Shown here one piece after another: positions 33,287 to 42,903 of a stretch of 64,000 nt of DNA. The DNA lies in contig NZ_JAGJBY010000001.1 in NCBI RefSeq assembly GCF_020010905.1, forward strand, positions 5,830,307 through 5,894,306. Direction: 5' to 3'. The notes under the pieces are model-generated. The model was given only the letters and a program-made list of their open reading frames with translations, was not told the DNA's origin and ran no database searches. This stretch comes from Streptomyces acidiscabies (GTDB lineage: Bacteria; Actinomycetota; Actinomycetes; Streptomycetales; Streptomycetaceae). How positions within the stretch are numbered: position 1 is the stretch's first letter; every line of letters begins with the position of its first letter. The translations under genes were made by a program, and so were the position numbers.

Positions 33287-34026
33287 CCCGCCTCGCCGTC
33301 CTCGTCCGCCACAACACCCTCCTGATGCTCCGCGAACCCGGCCCCCTCCTCAGCCGGATGATCCTCCCCCTGGTCTTCCTCACCCTGCTCCGCCCGCTCT
33401 ACGTCTCCGCGCAAGGCCCACGAGCGGGCACCGAACAGGCCGTCATCAGCACCCTCGTCACCTTCTCCCTCCTCGCCCTCAGCATCTCCGGCAGCGCCAT
33501 CCTCACCGAACGCCTCGCCCGCACCTGGGACCGCCTGCGCAGCACCCCCCTGCGCCCCGCCGAACTCCTGGCGGGCAAATCCCTCCCCGTCCTGGCCGCA
33601 CTCCTCACCCAACAGCTCCTGATCATCGCCGCGGGCGCCTGGTTCTTCGCCCTCCGCGTCCCCCACCCCGCCCTCCTCCTCGCCGTCCTGTTCACCTGGA
33701 GCTGCACCCTCCTGTCCCTGGGAGCCCTCCTCGGCGTCCTGGCCCGCACGATGAGTGAACTCTCGGCGGCCTACGACATCGGCGGCATGCTCCTCAGCAG
33801 CGTCGGCGGCGCCTTCGTCCCCCTCGCGTCCCTCCCCGCCTGGATCGCGACGATCGCCCCCGCGTCCCCGGGCTACTGGGCGGCCCACGGCCTGCGCGCG
33901 GCCCTCTCCGGCAACCCCGGCACGGTCCTCACGACCTGCACGGTCCTCCTCACCATGACGACGGCCTTCGGCACCCTCGCCTCGCTACGACTCCGGGGCC
34001 GCAGCGGGCGGCTGGTGGCCCTGTAG
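33283..34026 (+). CDS. ABC-2 type transporter permease
   Basis: A 247-residue membrane protein with six predicted helices and the ABC-2 signature near the C-terminus (YDIGGMLLSSVGGAFVPLASLPAWIATIAPASPGYWAAHGLRAAL). It forms the membrane half of the exporter with the overlapping ATPase gene. Its TAG stop lies inside the -10 box of the next gene. Confidence 0.92.
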   Translation: MTRLAVLVRHNTLLMLREPGPLLSRMILPLVFLTLLRPLYVSAQGPRAGTEQAVISTLVTFSLLALSISGSAILTERLARTWDRLRSTPLRPAELLAGKSLPVLAALLTQQLLIIAAGAWFFALRVPHPALLLAVLFTWSCTLLSLGALLGVLARTMSELSAAYDIGGMLLSSVGGAFVPLASLPAWIATIAPASPGYWAAHGLRAALSGNPGTVLTTCTVLLTMTTAFGTLASLRLRGRSGRLVAL

Positions 34027-34029
34027 GGT
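34024..34029 (+). promoter_or_regulatory. -10 box TAGGGT overlapping the permease stop codon
   Basis: TAGGGT ends seven bases before ATG 34037, and its first three bases are the TAG stop of the ABC permease. It suggests a separate, leaderless transcript for the HEAT-repeat gene. Confidence 0.4.
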
Positions 34030-34036
34030 CACGCGC

Positions 34037-35932
34037 ATGGGGGAACAGATCAACTGGGCGGTGCTGGAACACAATTACGGAACCGCCGAGGACGTACCGG
34101 AACTCCTGCGCCGATGCGCGGGACCGGACGGCGAGGAAGCGGCGGACGAGCTGCACAACCTCCTGTTCCACCAAGGCGGTTGGATCTGCCCGGCGGCCTC
34201 CGCCGCCCTCCCGTACCTGCTGCGCCTCGCGGCCGACTCGGACGTCCCCGGCCGTCTGACGATCCTCGAACTGATCGCGATGCTCGCCGGGGAGGCGGGC
34301 CGCGTGGCCGAACGCTTCCTGGACCCCGCCTGGCCACCGGCCTGGGACCGGGCCCTGCCCGGCGTCCTGGCCCTGCTGGCCGCCCCCGAACCGGAGATCC
34401 GCCGCGCCGCAGCCGACGTCATCGGCGCGTGCGCCACCCCCGGAGCCGCCCTCCTCCCCACCCTCCTGAACAGTTGGCGGACCGAGACCGACCTCCCCAC
34501 CCGCCTCGAACTCACCCTCGCCCTCGGCAAGGCGACCCGCCGCACCCCGACCGGCGACCACCACGCCGAAGCCGAAACTCTCCTCCGGGAACAACTCGAC
34601 GCACCCCACCCCCAACTCCGCCTCGCCGCCCTGCACGCCCTGGCTCCCGTCGCGCCGGACCACCTGCCCCAGGCACTGGAAGCCGTACGCGATCCCAGCG
34701 TCGACCTGTGGCGGCAGACCTCCTCGATCGCCGCCGGCCCACGAGCAGTCCAGCACTGGACCGCCGACCTCTTCCCCGGCGCATCCCCCGTCTACGCCCT
34801 GGGCCTCCTCGCCGACCACCCCGACGACGAGCAGCGCATCGGCGCCCTCGCCCAGGCGGGCGACCTGCTCGCACAGTGGCGTTCACCGACGACGGCACTG
34901 CTCCCGGAGATCGCCCGACGACTCGACGACCCCGCCACCGAGGTCCGCTACCGCGCGGTGGAACTGCTGGCCTGCCTCGGCCCGACAGCCACCGCGTACG
35001 CCGACGAGGTCGCCCTCCTCCTCGACGACACCGGCGTACGCACGACCCGCACGGCGGAAACCGTCGCCGGCGCGGCCGTGTGGGCGCTGGCCCGCATGAA
35101 CGACCCGCGCTGCCTGCCGGCCCTGACCGAGTGCGTGACCGGTACGAGGGCCGGGCTGACCTGGGGAGGCGGCCTGCACTTCTCGGGCCGCCCCCACCGC
35201 CCCGTCCTCCCCTCCCTCCAGGAAGTCCTCACCCGACTCCCGGACCACGCCGACCGGTTGCTCCCGGCGCTCACCACCCGACTCGCGACGGCGAAGGACC
35301 CGCGCGGCCTCTGCGACGTACTCGCCGCCTGGGGCGCCGCAGCACACCCGGCCATCCCCCACCTCCTCCCGCTCCTGCACGACGACCAGCGCTGGACCCC
35401 GGCGGCGACAGCCCTGGCGGCGATGGGAGAAGCCGCCCACGAAGCGAGCGCCCGCTTGCTGCTTCGCACACGCACCCCCGGCGACCCCGAACTGGCGGCC
35501 TGGGCCTACTGGAAAACCTCCGGAGACCCGACCCCTCTCCTGGAAACGACCGAGGCCCCCTCTGTCCGCAGACTCGCCGACCTGGGCCCCCACGCAGCCC
35601 CCTTCGCGGACCGCTTCCGCACCTTGACCACCGACATCGACCCCTGGACCCGGGTGAATGCCGCCCACGCCCTGTGGTCCGCGACAGGCGACACCGACCA
35701 CACCATCCCTGTCCTCACAGCAGAGATACGCGACTTGCCGAACGGCACCTACGTCCCGGTGATGCTCGCCGCAGTACGCCACCTGACCCGCATGGGCCAC
35801 GCCCCCCGCTTCCTCGACACCGTCCCCACGACCGACCACCGCCTCCACTACTTCTCCGGCTGGCGCTCCTTCACCGAGGACGAGACCATCCGCACCGCCG
35901 TGACCGAACTCCTTGCGGAGGGGCCATGCTGA
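34037..35932 (+). CDS. HEAT-repeat protein
   Basis: A 631-residue cytoplasmic protein built from alpha-helical HEAT/ARM-type repeats. Recurring segments such as AAADVIGACATPGAALLPTLL, PATEVRYRAVELLACLGPTA and DPWTRVNAAHALWSATGD show the helix-Pro-Asp-helix pattern. It has no enzymatic motif, signal peptide or membrane segment. Such proteins act as scaffolds. The last seven bases overlap the nitronate monooxygenase gene, which suggests co-transcription. Function unknown. Confidence 0.8.
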   Translation: MGEQINWAVLEHNYGTAEDVPELLRRCAGPDGEEAADELHNLLFHQGGWICPAASAALPYLLRLAADSDVPGRLTILELIAMLAGEAGRVAERFLDPAWPPAWDRALPGVLALLAAPEPEIRRAAADVIGACATPGAALLPTLLNSWRTETDLPTRLELTLALGKATRRTPTGDHHAEAETLLREQLDAPHPQLRLAALHALAPVAPDHLPQALEAVRDPSVDLWRQTSSIAAGPRAVQHWTADLFPGASPVYALGLLADHPDDEQRIGALAQAGDLLAQWRSPTTALLPEIARRLDDPATEVRYRAVELLACLGPTATAYADEVALLLDDTGVRTTRTAETVAGAAVWALARMNDPRCLPALTECVTGTRAGLTWGGGLHFSGRPHRPVLPSLQEVLTRLPDHADRLLPALTTRLATAKDPRGLCDVLAAWGAAAHPAIPHLLPLLHDDQRWTPAATALAAMGEAAHEASARLLLRTRTPGDPELAAWAYWKTSGDPTPLLETTEAPSVRRLADLGPHAAPFADRFRTLTTDIDPWTRVNAAHALWSATGDTDHTIPVLTAEIRDLPNGTYVPVMLAAVRHLTRMGHAPRFLDTVPTTDHRLHYFSGWRSFTEDETIRTAVTELLAEGPC

Positions 35933-36873
35933 CCACCCCGTTCACCGAACTGCTCGGCGTCCAGCACCCCATCGCCCTGGCCCCGATGGGCGGCTCGGCG
36001 GGCGGCGCCCTGACCGCCGCCGTCAGCCGGGCGGGCGGCTTCGGCATCCTCGGCAGCGGCGACGGCGACGCGGACTGGCTCGCCCGCGAGGTCCCGCTCG
36101 TTACGGCGACCGGGAGACCATGGGGCGTCGGCTTCCTCACCTGGGGCATCGACCTCGCCGCAGTGGACCGGGCGCTGGCCTACGCCCCCGACGCGGTGAT
36201 GCTCTCCTTCGGCGACCCCAGCCCGTACACGCAACGCGTACGAGAAGCGGGGGCGCGCCTGATCCTCCAGGTAACGGATCTGGAGGAGGCGAGGCGGGCG
36301 GCGGACCTGGGAGCCGACGTGATCGTGGCCCAGGGCACCGAGGGCGGGGGACACGGAGCCCGACACGGACGCTCCACGCTTCCGTTCGTCCCGGCCGTGG
36401 TGGACCTCGTCGGCCCGGTCCCGGTCCTGGCGGCGGGCGGAATCGCCGACGGCCGAGGCGTGGCGGCGGCCCTCGTCCTGGGCGCGGCGGGCGCGGTCGT
36501 CGGCACCCGCTTCCAGGCCAGCACGGAAGCCCTCGTCGACCCCGCCATCACCAAGGCGATCCTCGAAGGCCGGGGCGAGGACACCGAGCGCAGCCGGGTC
36601 CTGGACATCGTGCGCGGCTCCGCCTGGCCCGCGCAGTACCCGGCCCGCACCCTGGGCCACCCGCACCTGGACCGCTGGCGGGGGAGAGAGGCCGAAGCGA
36701 CGGCCGACCCCCGGGCCCGCCAGGACTACGAGGACGACCTCGCCGCAGGGACGATCACCCCGCGCCCGGTCTGGGCGGGCGAGGCCGTCGACCTCATCAC
36801 CGACCTGCCGTCCGCCGAGGAACTGGTCACCAGGATGGCCACAGAGGCACAGGAGGCGTTGAACCGCTTCTGA
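35926..36873 (+). CDS. Nitronate monooxygenase (FMN-dependent, 2-nitropropane dioxygenase family)
   Basis: A 315-residue TIM-barrel flavoenzyme that oxidises nitronates to carbonyl compounds and nitrite. Family features: HPIALAPMGGSAGGALTAAVSRAGGFGILGSG at the N-terminus, VIVAQGTEGGGHGARHGRSTLPFVP with the FMN-phosphate Gly cluster and the active-site His, and VLAAGGIADGRGVAAALVLGAAGAVVGTRF. ATG 35926 overlaps the HEAT gene end. It detoxifies propionate-3-nitronate-like compounds or is an uncharacterised FMN oxidase; the family is broad. Confidence 0.92.
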   Translation: MLTTPFTELLGVQHPIALAPMGGSAGGALTAAVSRAGGFGILGSGDGDADWLAREVPLVTATGRPWGVGFLTWGIDLAAVDRALAYAPDAVMLSFGDPSPYTQRVREAGARLILQVTDLEEARRAADLGADVIVAQGTEGGGHGARHGRSTLPFVPAVVDLVGPVPVLAAGGIADGRGVAAALVLGAAGAVVGTRFQASTEALVDPAITKAILEGRGEDTERSRVLDIVRGSAWPAQYPARTLGHPHLDRWRGREAEATADPRARQDYEDDLAAGTITPRPVWAGEAVDLITDLPSAEELVTRMATEAQEALNRF

Positions 36874-36885
36874 CCACTTTCCGCA

Positions 36886-36901
36886 TGTTTCACGTGAAAC
36901 A
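36886..36901. other. parS: Perfect parS site (ParB centromere)
   Basis: TGTTTCACGTGAAACA is the exact 16-bp canonical bacterial parS palindrome, intergenic, 12 nt after the nitronate monooxygenase stop. ParB loads here to form the segrosome. In Streptomyces most parS sites cluster around oriC with a few outliers. I saw no second copy in the window. Its position about 17 kb from tap-tpg is unexpected. Confidence 0.9.
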
Positions 36902-36974
36902 ACGTCAACTGCGGCCTTCCGCCCGGTAAGAGCGCTACCGTGCGAGTCCACCCGCCCCGCACCCAGGACTCCCC

Positions 36975-38648
36975 ATGCGCCGCCGAACCCTCCTCGCCAC
37001 GGCCCTGGCAGCCGCAGGCGCCCTCGCCGCGAGCCCCCGCGAAAACCCCGCCCACACCGACATCCTCTTCATCGGCGCCCACCCCGACGACGAGGCCCAG
37101 AACCTCTCCACGTTCGGTCAATGGCGAGAACTCCACGGCCTGACCACCTCCGTCCTCACGGTCACCCGAGGAGAGGGCGGCGGAAACGCGACGGGCCCAC
37201 AAGAGGGCGCGGAACTGGGCCTGCTCAGGGAGACCGAGGAGCGCACGGCGACCGCGTACGCGGGCATCGAGAACGTCTACTACCTCGACAAGCCCGACTT
37301 CTGGTACACACTCTCCGCACCCCTGACCGCGCGGATCTGGAACGAACAGGACACCCTCCGAAGCATCGTCCACCTGATCCGCAGAACCACCCCCCACACC
37401 GTCGTCACGATGGACCCCCGCCCCTTCGGCCAGCACGGCGCGCACCAACTCTCCGCCCGCCTGGCCATCGAGGCGTTCTGGAAGGCAGCCGACCCGACAG
37501 CGTTCCGGCACCTCGCCCCCTGGCAACCCCGCTGCCTCCTCGCGCAGAACGCCAACTTCCAGCACCTCCTGGGCCCGGACGCCCCGAAAACCCGCCGCAC
37601 CGACCCCGACACCGGCCTCCCCGTGATCGGAGTCTGGTCCGGCACCCCCTCCCGCGCACACCGCACGACCTGGGCCCAGGCCGAACGCCACGCGTCCCGC
37701 GCCTACCGCACCCAGGGCTGGGCCACCCTCCCGCCGAAGGTCCCCGCACACCTCGACTCCGACTGGTTCACCGTGCTAGCCGAAGACACCCACCCGATCG
37801 AGGCACCGGTCCACGACCAACCCGAACTCCGCCCCCTGTACGCCGAGTTCCGCGACTGGACCCACCGCATCGGCCTCCCCTGGCTCGCGAACAACGCCCA
37901 ACCCGCCTACCCACCCCGCCCGACAACAACGATCCCCGCAACCACCCGCCCCCCGACCCTGACCGGCAGAGAAGCCGAATACCCCGGCCCCGAACTCCCC
38001 CTCACCCACTGGCAGGGCGACACCGCCACCGCAGAGGACTGCTCGGCAACCGCGAAACTCGCCCGCCACGGCGACGACCTGTACGTCCTGATCCGGGTCC
38101 AGGACGACAGACAGAGCGCGGCCCTGAAAGAGACCGACGTCAAACGCCACTGGCGCACCGACTCCGTGGAGATCGCCATAGACCCCCGAGGCGACGCCGA
38201 CGACACCTCGACCACCTTCAAAACCGGCATCGTCCCCCGCACCACCCCCCACGGACACCCGGCAGCCGAACGGGACGCCGACAACCACCAGGGCCCGGCA
38301 CCGCTCCAGGTCGCCGCACACCCAACGCCCCAGGGCTACACGATCGAGGCGAAGATCCCCCTCACGGATCTCCCCGCACCCCCCGACCCCGACCGCTTCG
38401 CCCTCAACATCCTCGTCTACGACTCCGACACGACCGACCACACCGGCCAGACCCGCCTGGCCTGGTCCCCGTACGGCAGCCCCCAGGCCGACCCGTACGT
38501 CTGGGGAACGGCCCGCCTGACCGGCTACACCCCGCCCCCGATGCCACGGACACCCCCGCAGATCCCCACGGAGGCAGCCCGCAGCACGGATTCCCCGGCG
38601 TCCCTGGCTCAGTCCCGCCGCACAGGAGTACCGCTCCCGAAACGCTAG
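36975..38648 (+). CDS. Secreted PIG-L family deacetylase with C-terminal CBM9-like domain
   Basis: A 557-residue protein with a short signal peptide (RRRTLLATALAAAGALAA). The PIG-L/LmbE fold begins FIGAHPDDEAQ (zinc ligands His-Asp-Asp motif) and contains TRGEGGGNATGPQEG and a third-ligand region DPRPFGQHGAHQLSA. This family removes N-acetyl groups from GlcNAc-containing compounds. The last 200 residues (LYVLIRVQDDRQSAAL, DSVEIAIDPRGDADD, GYTIEAKIPLTDLP) match the CBM9/DOMON-like sandwich that binds sugars. It is secreted, so probably acts on cell-wall or environmental glycans. Its stop overlaps the convergent protease stop. Confidence 0.88.
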   Translation: MRRRTLLATALAAAGALAASPRENPAHTDILFIGAHPDDEAQNLSTFGQWRELHGLTTSVLTVTRGEGGGNATGPQEGAELGLLRETEERTATAYAGIENVYYLDKPDFWYTLSAPLTARIWNEQDTLRSIVHLIRRTTPHTVVTMDPRPFGQHGAHQLSARLAIEAFWKAADPTAFRHLAPWQPRCLLAQNANFQHLLGPDAPKTRRTDPDTGLPVIGVWSGTPSRAHRTTWAQAERHASRAYRTQGWATLPPKVPAHLDSDWFTVLAEDTHPIEAPVHDQPELRPLYAEFRDWTHRIGLPWLANNAQPAYPPRPTTTIPATTRPPTLTGREAEYPGPELPLTHWQGDTATAEDCSATAKLARHGDDLYVLIRVQDDRQSAALKETDVKRHWRTDSVEIAIDPRGDADDTSTTFKTGIVPRTTPHGHPAAERDADNHQGPAPLQVAAHPTPQGYTIEAKIPLTDLPAPPDPDRFALNILVYDSDTTDHTGQTRLAWSPYGSPQADPYVWGTARLTGYTPPPMPRTPPQIPTEAARSTDSPASLAQSRRTGVPLPKR

Positions 38649-40879
38649 TTGGGCGCCCCCGGCGGCACCCGGGGCAACGGCTCCAGCCGGACCGAGGCGG
38701 GATCGGCGAGGTACGAGGTCACGAACTCGGCGGCATCACGCCGCCGTTCGTTGCCCTGCCCCAGCTCCACGGCCAACCGCCGCAGCACGGCACGCACCTC
38801 GGTCCGGACGGAAGCGTGCAGCCCGCCCCCGTCGAGGACGTGCAGAACGTGCTGGAGAACGGCCCAGTCGGCGGTGTGCTGCACGGCCGTACCCGCAGGC
38901 ACATCCGCCGACACGGAGTCAGCACGCCCCCAGGTGGCCGACAGGATCGCGTCGAGAACGTCCGCCACCCCGGGCACCGAGACATCGGCCGCATGCTGCC
39001 ACGCCACCCGGTTCAGCCGTGCCGGATCCAACAACGCCTCCGTCACCAGCGTCACCGCGACCCGCACGGCACTGAAGGGATCGAAGACCCGCCCGGCGAA
39101 CGTGTCGTAGTACTGACTGCTCCGCCCGTACCGGATCGCGGGCGGCGTCAGCACACCCAACACGCTCTCGGGCAGGGCGAGTTCCTCGGCCCGCAACAAC
39201 CGGGCGAGCCGCCTCAACGCCTTCCGCTGAACCTCCGCCTCCACCACGACCGTCCCCGCCCCACGGTCCCCGGCGACCCCGTACCCGTACCGCACCCCGC
39301 CGACGAGCCGTGCGACAGCGGTCACCTCGTGCCGGTGCAGCAGATGCAGCAGCACGGCCCGCTCCTCCAGCTCCCCGGTCTGCCGGTCGGGCGGCAGCAC
39401 ACCGCGCGAGAACCCGGCGAGCGCGATCCGCCGCACCCGCAGGATGTGCTCCAGCGCGGGCAGCGCGTCCCCGGCGGTGACCCACGGAACCCCGTCGGCA
39501 TGGGCGGCGTCCGGCCCGTGCCCGTCCTCGTCGGTGACGTACGCGAGGTGCCTGAACTCCTCCCTCAGCTCGCCGAGTTGCGCATCCGTCAGATCGCCGT
39601 ACGCGTGCCGCACGAGGAAGTGGTCCCAGGTCCCGAGACCGACCGCGTACGCGTCCCCCAGATCCAGGGTCCCGTCCGCGGTCACGCCGATCCGGGCGTG
39701 CGGATAGTCCATCACCGACGGATGGAAGTGCGTCGTACTGGCGTAGTTGTGCATGAACCCGAGCGCGTGCCCGATCTCGTGCGCGGCCAGCTGTCGGATC
39801 CGCGCGAGCACCAACTCCTCGACGGCGGCGAGCCGTTCGGCCTCGTCGCGCCGCCCGTACGGCGCGAGCAGCGCCTCGCCGAGCGCCCGCACCTGCTCCA
39901 CCCGCTGCGACCCGAGCCGCACCCGCGCGTGCAGCACCTCCCCGGTACGCGGATCGGTGAGCCCCTGCCCGAGCGACCACCCGCGCCCGGCCCGGTGCAC
40001 CCACACGACGCCGTTCACCCCGGGCTCGTACGGATCGAAGTCCGCGCCCCCCACCTCCACCCGGTACGCCTCGGGCAGCCCGATCGCGGCGAACCCCTCC
40101 CGCCACCAGTTCCCGCCCTCGACGACCGCCGACCGCAGCGGCTCCGGCACGGCGGGATCGACCTGGAACACGACCGCCGCAGCCCCGCCCCCCACCCGGA
40201 ACCGGGGCTGGACCTTCACCTGCCGCCCACCGAGCCCGTGATCGACATAGCCGACGCCGTACCCGCCGGACGCGGGGTGATAACTCCGCGCGGGCATCGG
40301 CGACGAGGGCAGCGGTACGAGATTGAGCTGCTGGACGACGCTGAGCGCGCGCGGATCGGCGGCGACCGCGCGCACGGCCGCACCCCGGCCGGGCCCCCGG
40401 AACGTCAGCAGCGCCGGCAGCCGCACCCCGCGCGGCGACGCGGACGCGGCCAGCGCAACGCTGGTCGGCTCGTCGAGGACGTACTCGCCCTGCCCGTGCT
40501 CGGCGAGATGCTCGGCGACCCGGTCGTGGTCGTACAGCGAGAGCCCCGTGGCATCGACGACGGTCAGCCCGCCCTCCTCCCGCAGCACCGGCCCGCTCCA
40601 CACGACGGACAGCGCGAACGACTCCGCCCCGGCGCGCACGGCGGCGGCGTCCCCCGTACTCAGGAAGTGCTTGTTCCGCACGGCGAACAGCACCCGCTCC
40701 CCGACCCGCCGGAACTCCACGAGCCGCGCCTTGCCCGCCCGCCCCCGGTCGAGCCACAGCTCGCTGGAGCCGAGGCCCTGGGAGAGGGAGACGGTCAGGA
40801 GGAACGGCTCGTCGAACCGGCGGATGCCCAGCAGGGGGCGCCCTTCGGGGTCCGGGACGAGGTCGAGGAAGCCGGGCAT
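38645..40879 (-). CDS. Zinc-dependent metalloprotease (HExxHxxGxxH) of the DUF5117/DUF4953 type
   Basis: A 744-residue protein. Central motif HEIGHALGFMHN is the complete metzincin-type site with three His ligands and the catalytic Glu; a Met-turn-like SVMDYPHA follows about 15 residues later. The N-terminal half (SLSQGLGSSELWLDRG, VWSGPVLREEGGLTVVDATGL) matches the large bacterial zinc-metalloprotease family with DUF5118/5117-like regions. No signal peptide is evident at ATG 40879, so the location is uncertain. The TAG stop overlaps that of the PIG-L gene on the other strand by four bases. Substrate unknown. Confidence 0.88.
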   Translation of the reverse strand: MPGFLDLVPDPEGRPLLGIRRFDEPFLLTVSLSQGLGSSELWLDRGRAGKARLVEFRRVGERVLFAVRNKHFLSTGDAAAVRAGAESFALSVVWSGPVLREEGGLTVVDATGLSLYDHDRVAEHLAEHGQGEYVLDEPTSVALAASASPRGVRLPALLTFRGPGRGAAVRAVAADPRALSVVQQLNLVPLPSSPMPARSYHPASGGYGVGYVDHGLGGRQVKVQPRFRVGGGAAAVVFQVDPAVPEPLRSAVVEGGNWWREGFAAIGLPEAYRVEVGGADFDPYEPGVNGVVWVHRAGRGWSLGQGLTDPRTGEVLHARVRLGSQRVEQVRALGEALLAPYGRRDEAERLAAVEELVLARIRQLAAHEIGHALGFMHNYASTTHFHPSVMDYPHARIGVTADGTLDLGDAYAVGLGTWDHFLVRHAYGDLTDAQLGELREEFRHLAYVTDEDGHGPDAAHADGVPWVTAGDALPALEHILRVRRIALAGFSRGVLPPDRQTGELEERAVLLHLLHRHEVTAVARLVGGVRYGYGVAGDRGAGTVVVEAEVQRKALRRLARLLRAEELALPESVLGVLTPPAIRYGRSSQYYDTFAGRVFDPFSAVRVAVTLVTEALLDPARLNRVAWQHAADVSVPGVADVLDAILSATWGRADSVSADVPAGTAVQHTADWAVLQHVLHVLDGGGLHASVRTEVRAVLRRLAVELGQGNERRRDAAEFVTSYLADPASVRLEPLPRVPPGAPN

Positions 40880-40949
40880 CGGCGGAACCTTTCATCGAGC
40901 GAGGAGGCGGCTACCTTCTGCGGACTCATGGAGAACCCTCCCCCCTCAG

Positions 40950-40967
40950 GTATCCGCTTGTATCCGC
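40950..40967. repeat. Direct repeat GTATCCGC x2, 10-bp period
   Basis: GTATCCGC occurs at 40950-40957 and 40960-40967 between the divergent metalloprotease and M20 peptidase genes, upstream of the preferred ATG. It is a possible operator or chance repeat. Confidence 0.35.
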
Positions 40968-40984
40968 ATGAATACAGACCGACG

Positions 40985-42343
40985 ATGAAGTGTATGAGCC
41001 CTCACCGGCGAGCCACTCCGGACCCCCAGGAAACGGTCGACCTGCTGTCGGCGCTGATCCGTAACGCCTGCGTCAACGACGGCACCCCCACCCCGGAGTC
41101 CGGCGGCGAGGCACGCACCGCCGACACCCTCGCCGACTATTTCTCCGGCTCCGCCGTCGAGACCGAACGCGTCGAACCCGTCCCCGGCCGCGTCACCACC
41201 CTCTTCCGGGTCCCCGGCCACGACCCGAAGGCTCCCGCACTGACGCTGCTCGGCCACACCGACGTCGTCCCGGCCGACCCGCGCACCTGGAGCCGGGACC
41301 CGTTCTCCGGCGAGGTCCGCGACGGCATCGTGTGGGGGAGGGGAGCGATCGACATGCTCAACCTCACCTCCGCGATGGCCGTCGTCACCAAGGCCGTCTC
41401 CCGTACGCCGCACCGGCTCGCCGGAGACCTGGTGTTCGCGGCCGTCGCCGACGAGGAGGCGGGCAGCCGCTACGGCGTCGGCTGGATCGCCGAACACGCA
41501 CCCGGCCTGCTGCCCTGGGACCACGCCCTCACCGAGAGCGCGGGCGCCCGCGTGGGACCTCGCGCGGTCACGGTCACCGTCGGCGAGAAGGGCGCCTTCC
41601 CGCGCCGCCTGCACGTCCGGGGCAGTTCAGGGCACGGCTCGATGCCCTGGGGCACCGACAACGCGGCCCTCCTCGCGGCCGAGGCCGCGCTCAGGGTGGC
41701 CCGCCACCGCACCCCGGCCCGCACCGACGAGCGCTGGCACGACTTCGTCCACGCCACCGGGCTCCCCGCCGACGTCACGGCCGGACTCCTGAACCCCGAC
41801 ACGCTGGACGACCACTTGGTCCACCTCGGCGACAGCGCACGCTTCGCGCACGCCCTCACCCACCTCACCTTCGCGCCGACCGTCCTGAAATCCGGCGACA
41901 AGCTCAACGTCATCCCCGCCACGGCCGTCATCGAGGTCGACGTACGCTCGCTGCCGGGCCAGGACGACGACGAGATCGACGCCGAACTCCGCACCGCCCT
42001 GGGCGACTTGGCCGACCGCGTCGAGATCGAGCGCCTGTCCCGCCGCACCGCCTCCGCGTCCCCCGCGGGCCGCCTGTACGACGTGATGGGCGACGCGATC
42101 CGCCACCAGCTCCCCGACGCCGAGATCCTCCCCACCCTCACTGCGGGCGGCACCGACGCACGCTTCGTTCGCGACGCCGGGGGAGTGGCGTACGGCTTCG
42201 GCGTGTACGCGCCCGGCTGGGACGTCGGCAAGACCCGCAGGCTCTTCCACGGCGACGACGAACACGTGGACGTCGAGAGCCTGCACCTCACGACCCGGGC
42301 GCTCGACGAGGTGGTCCGCGTCTTTCTGGGCGGAGCGTCATGA
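40985..42343 (+). CDS. M20 family metallopeptidase/deacylase
   Basis: A 452-residue dinuclear zinc hydrolase of the ArgE/DapE/carboxypeptidase G2 group. Metal and catalytic residues are visible: GHTDVVP (His, Asp), WGRGAIDM (bridging Asp), AVADEEAGS (catalytic Glu and ligand Glu), and the C-terminal His in LFHGDDEHVDVESL; the dimerisation domain carries SSGHGSMPWGTDNA. It cleaves an N-acyl or peptide bond at a free carboxylate. The start is uncertain: ATG 40928, 40985 or 40994 are in frame and none has a strong ribosome-binding site. Confidence 0.9.
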   Translation: MKCMSPHRRATPDPQETVDLLSALIRNACVNDGTPTPESGGEARTADTLADYFSGSAVETERVEPVPGRVTTLFRVPGHDPKAPALTLLGHTDVVPADPRTWSRDPFSGEVRDGIVWGRGAIDMLNLTSAMAVVTKAVSRTPHRLAGDLVFAAVADEEAGSRYGVGWIAEHAPGLLPWDHALTESAGARVGPRAVTVTVGEKGAFPRRLHVRGSSGHGSMPWGTDNAALLAAEAALRVARHRTPARTDERWHDFVHATGLPADVTAGLLNPDTLDDHLVHLGDSARFAHALTHLTFAPTVLKSGDKLNVIPATAVIEVDVRSLPGQDDDEIDAELRTALGDLADRVEIERLSRRTASASPAGRLYDVMGDAIRHQLPDAEILPTLTAGGTDARFVRDAGGVAYGFGVYAPGWDVGKTRRLFHGDDEHVDVESLHLTTRALDEVVRVFLGGAS

Positions 42344-42495
42344 AGGGAGGCGGGCCGTCGAACGCGCCTGTACGGAAGGGGAGTTGAGTTGCCCCCTTTG
42401 GCCTAGTTGGCCGACGCTGCCGTCACCGCGCCCCCTAACTCGCCGACGGCACAAGGCCGGTGGGCATCCGCACGCCCCCACCACACCGTCCCCGC

Positions 42496-42885
42496 TCACC
42501 TGTCGAGCGCAGCCAACGCCCGCCGCGTGACATCCTCCGGCGCCGCCGCGATGACCCGCTCCAACGCCCCCAAGGACGCTTGGAGTTCAGCGATCGACCC
42601 CGAGATCCGCTCCCGCTCCCGATGCAGATCGGCGACAAGGTCCGAACACGTCGGCACCAACCCCTCCGGCGTATCCCGCAGACACGGCAGGATCGCGCCG
42701 ATCGTCGCGGTACTGAGCCCGGCGGCGAGCAGCGAGCGGATACGCCGGACGGTGTCGACATCGTCGTCCGCGTACTCCCGGTACCCGCTGGGCCGCCGCG
42801 CCGGACACAGCAGCCCCTGCTCCTCGTAGTACCGCAGCAGCCGCTCGTGCACCCCGGTCCTGCGCGACAACTCCCCGATACGCAC
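42496..42885 (-). CDS. MerR-family regulator
   Basis: A 129-residue MerR protein: winged helix (RIGELSRRTGVHERLLRYYEEQGLLCPARRPSGYREYADDDVDTV) and an antiparallel dimerisation helix (ELQASLGALERVI). GTG 42885. No metal-binding Cys cluster is present, so it is likely of the SoxR/drug-responsive subtype without cofactor. Divergent from the oxidoreductase at 42979, which it should activate through the extended-spacer promoter between them. Confidence 0.9.
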   Translation of the reverse strand: MRIGELSRRTGVHERLLRYYEEQGLLCPARRPSGYREYADDDVDTVRRIRSLLAAGLSTATIGAILPCLRDTPEGLVPTCSDLVADLHRERERISGSIAELQASLGALERVIAAAPEDVTRRALAALDR

Positions 42886-42903
42886 CGGCAGTTCCCCTTC
42901 GGC

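Noticed and set aside
37121..42343. Continuous open frame of 1740 codons
   Set aside because: A shadow of the PIG-L and metalloprotease genes, with low-complexity Arg/Pro/His sequence; only the M20 peptidase from about 40985 is genuine.
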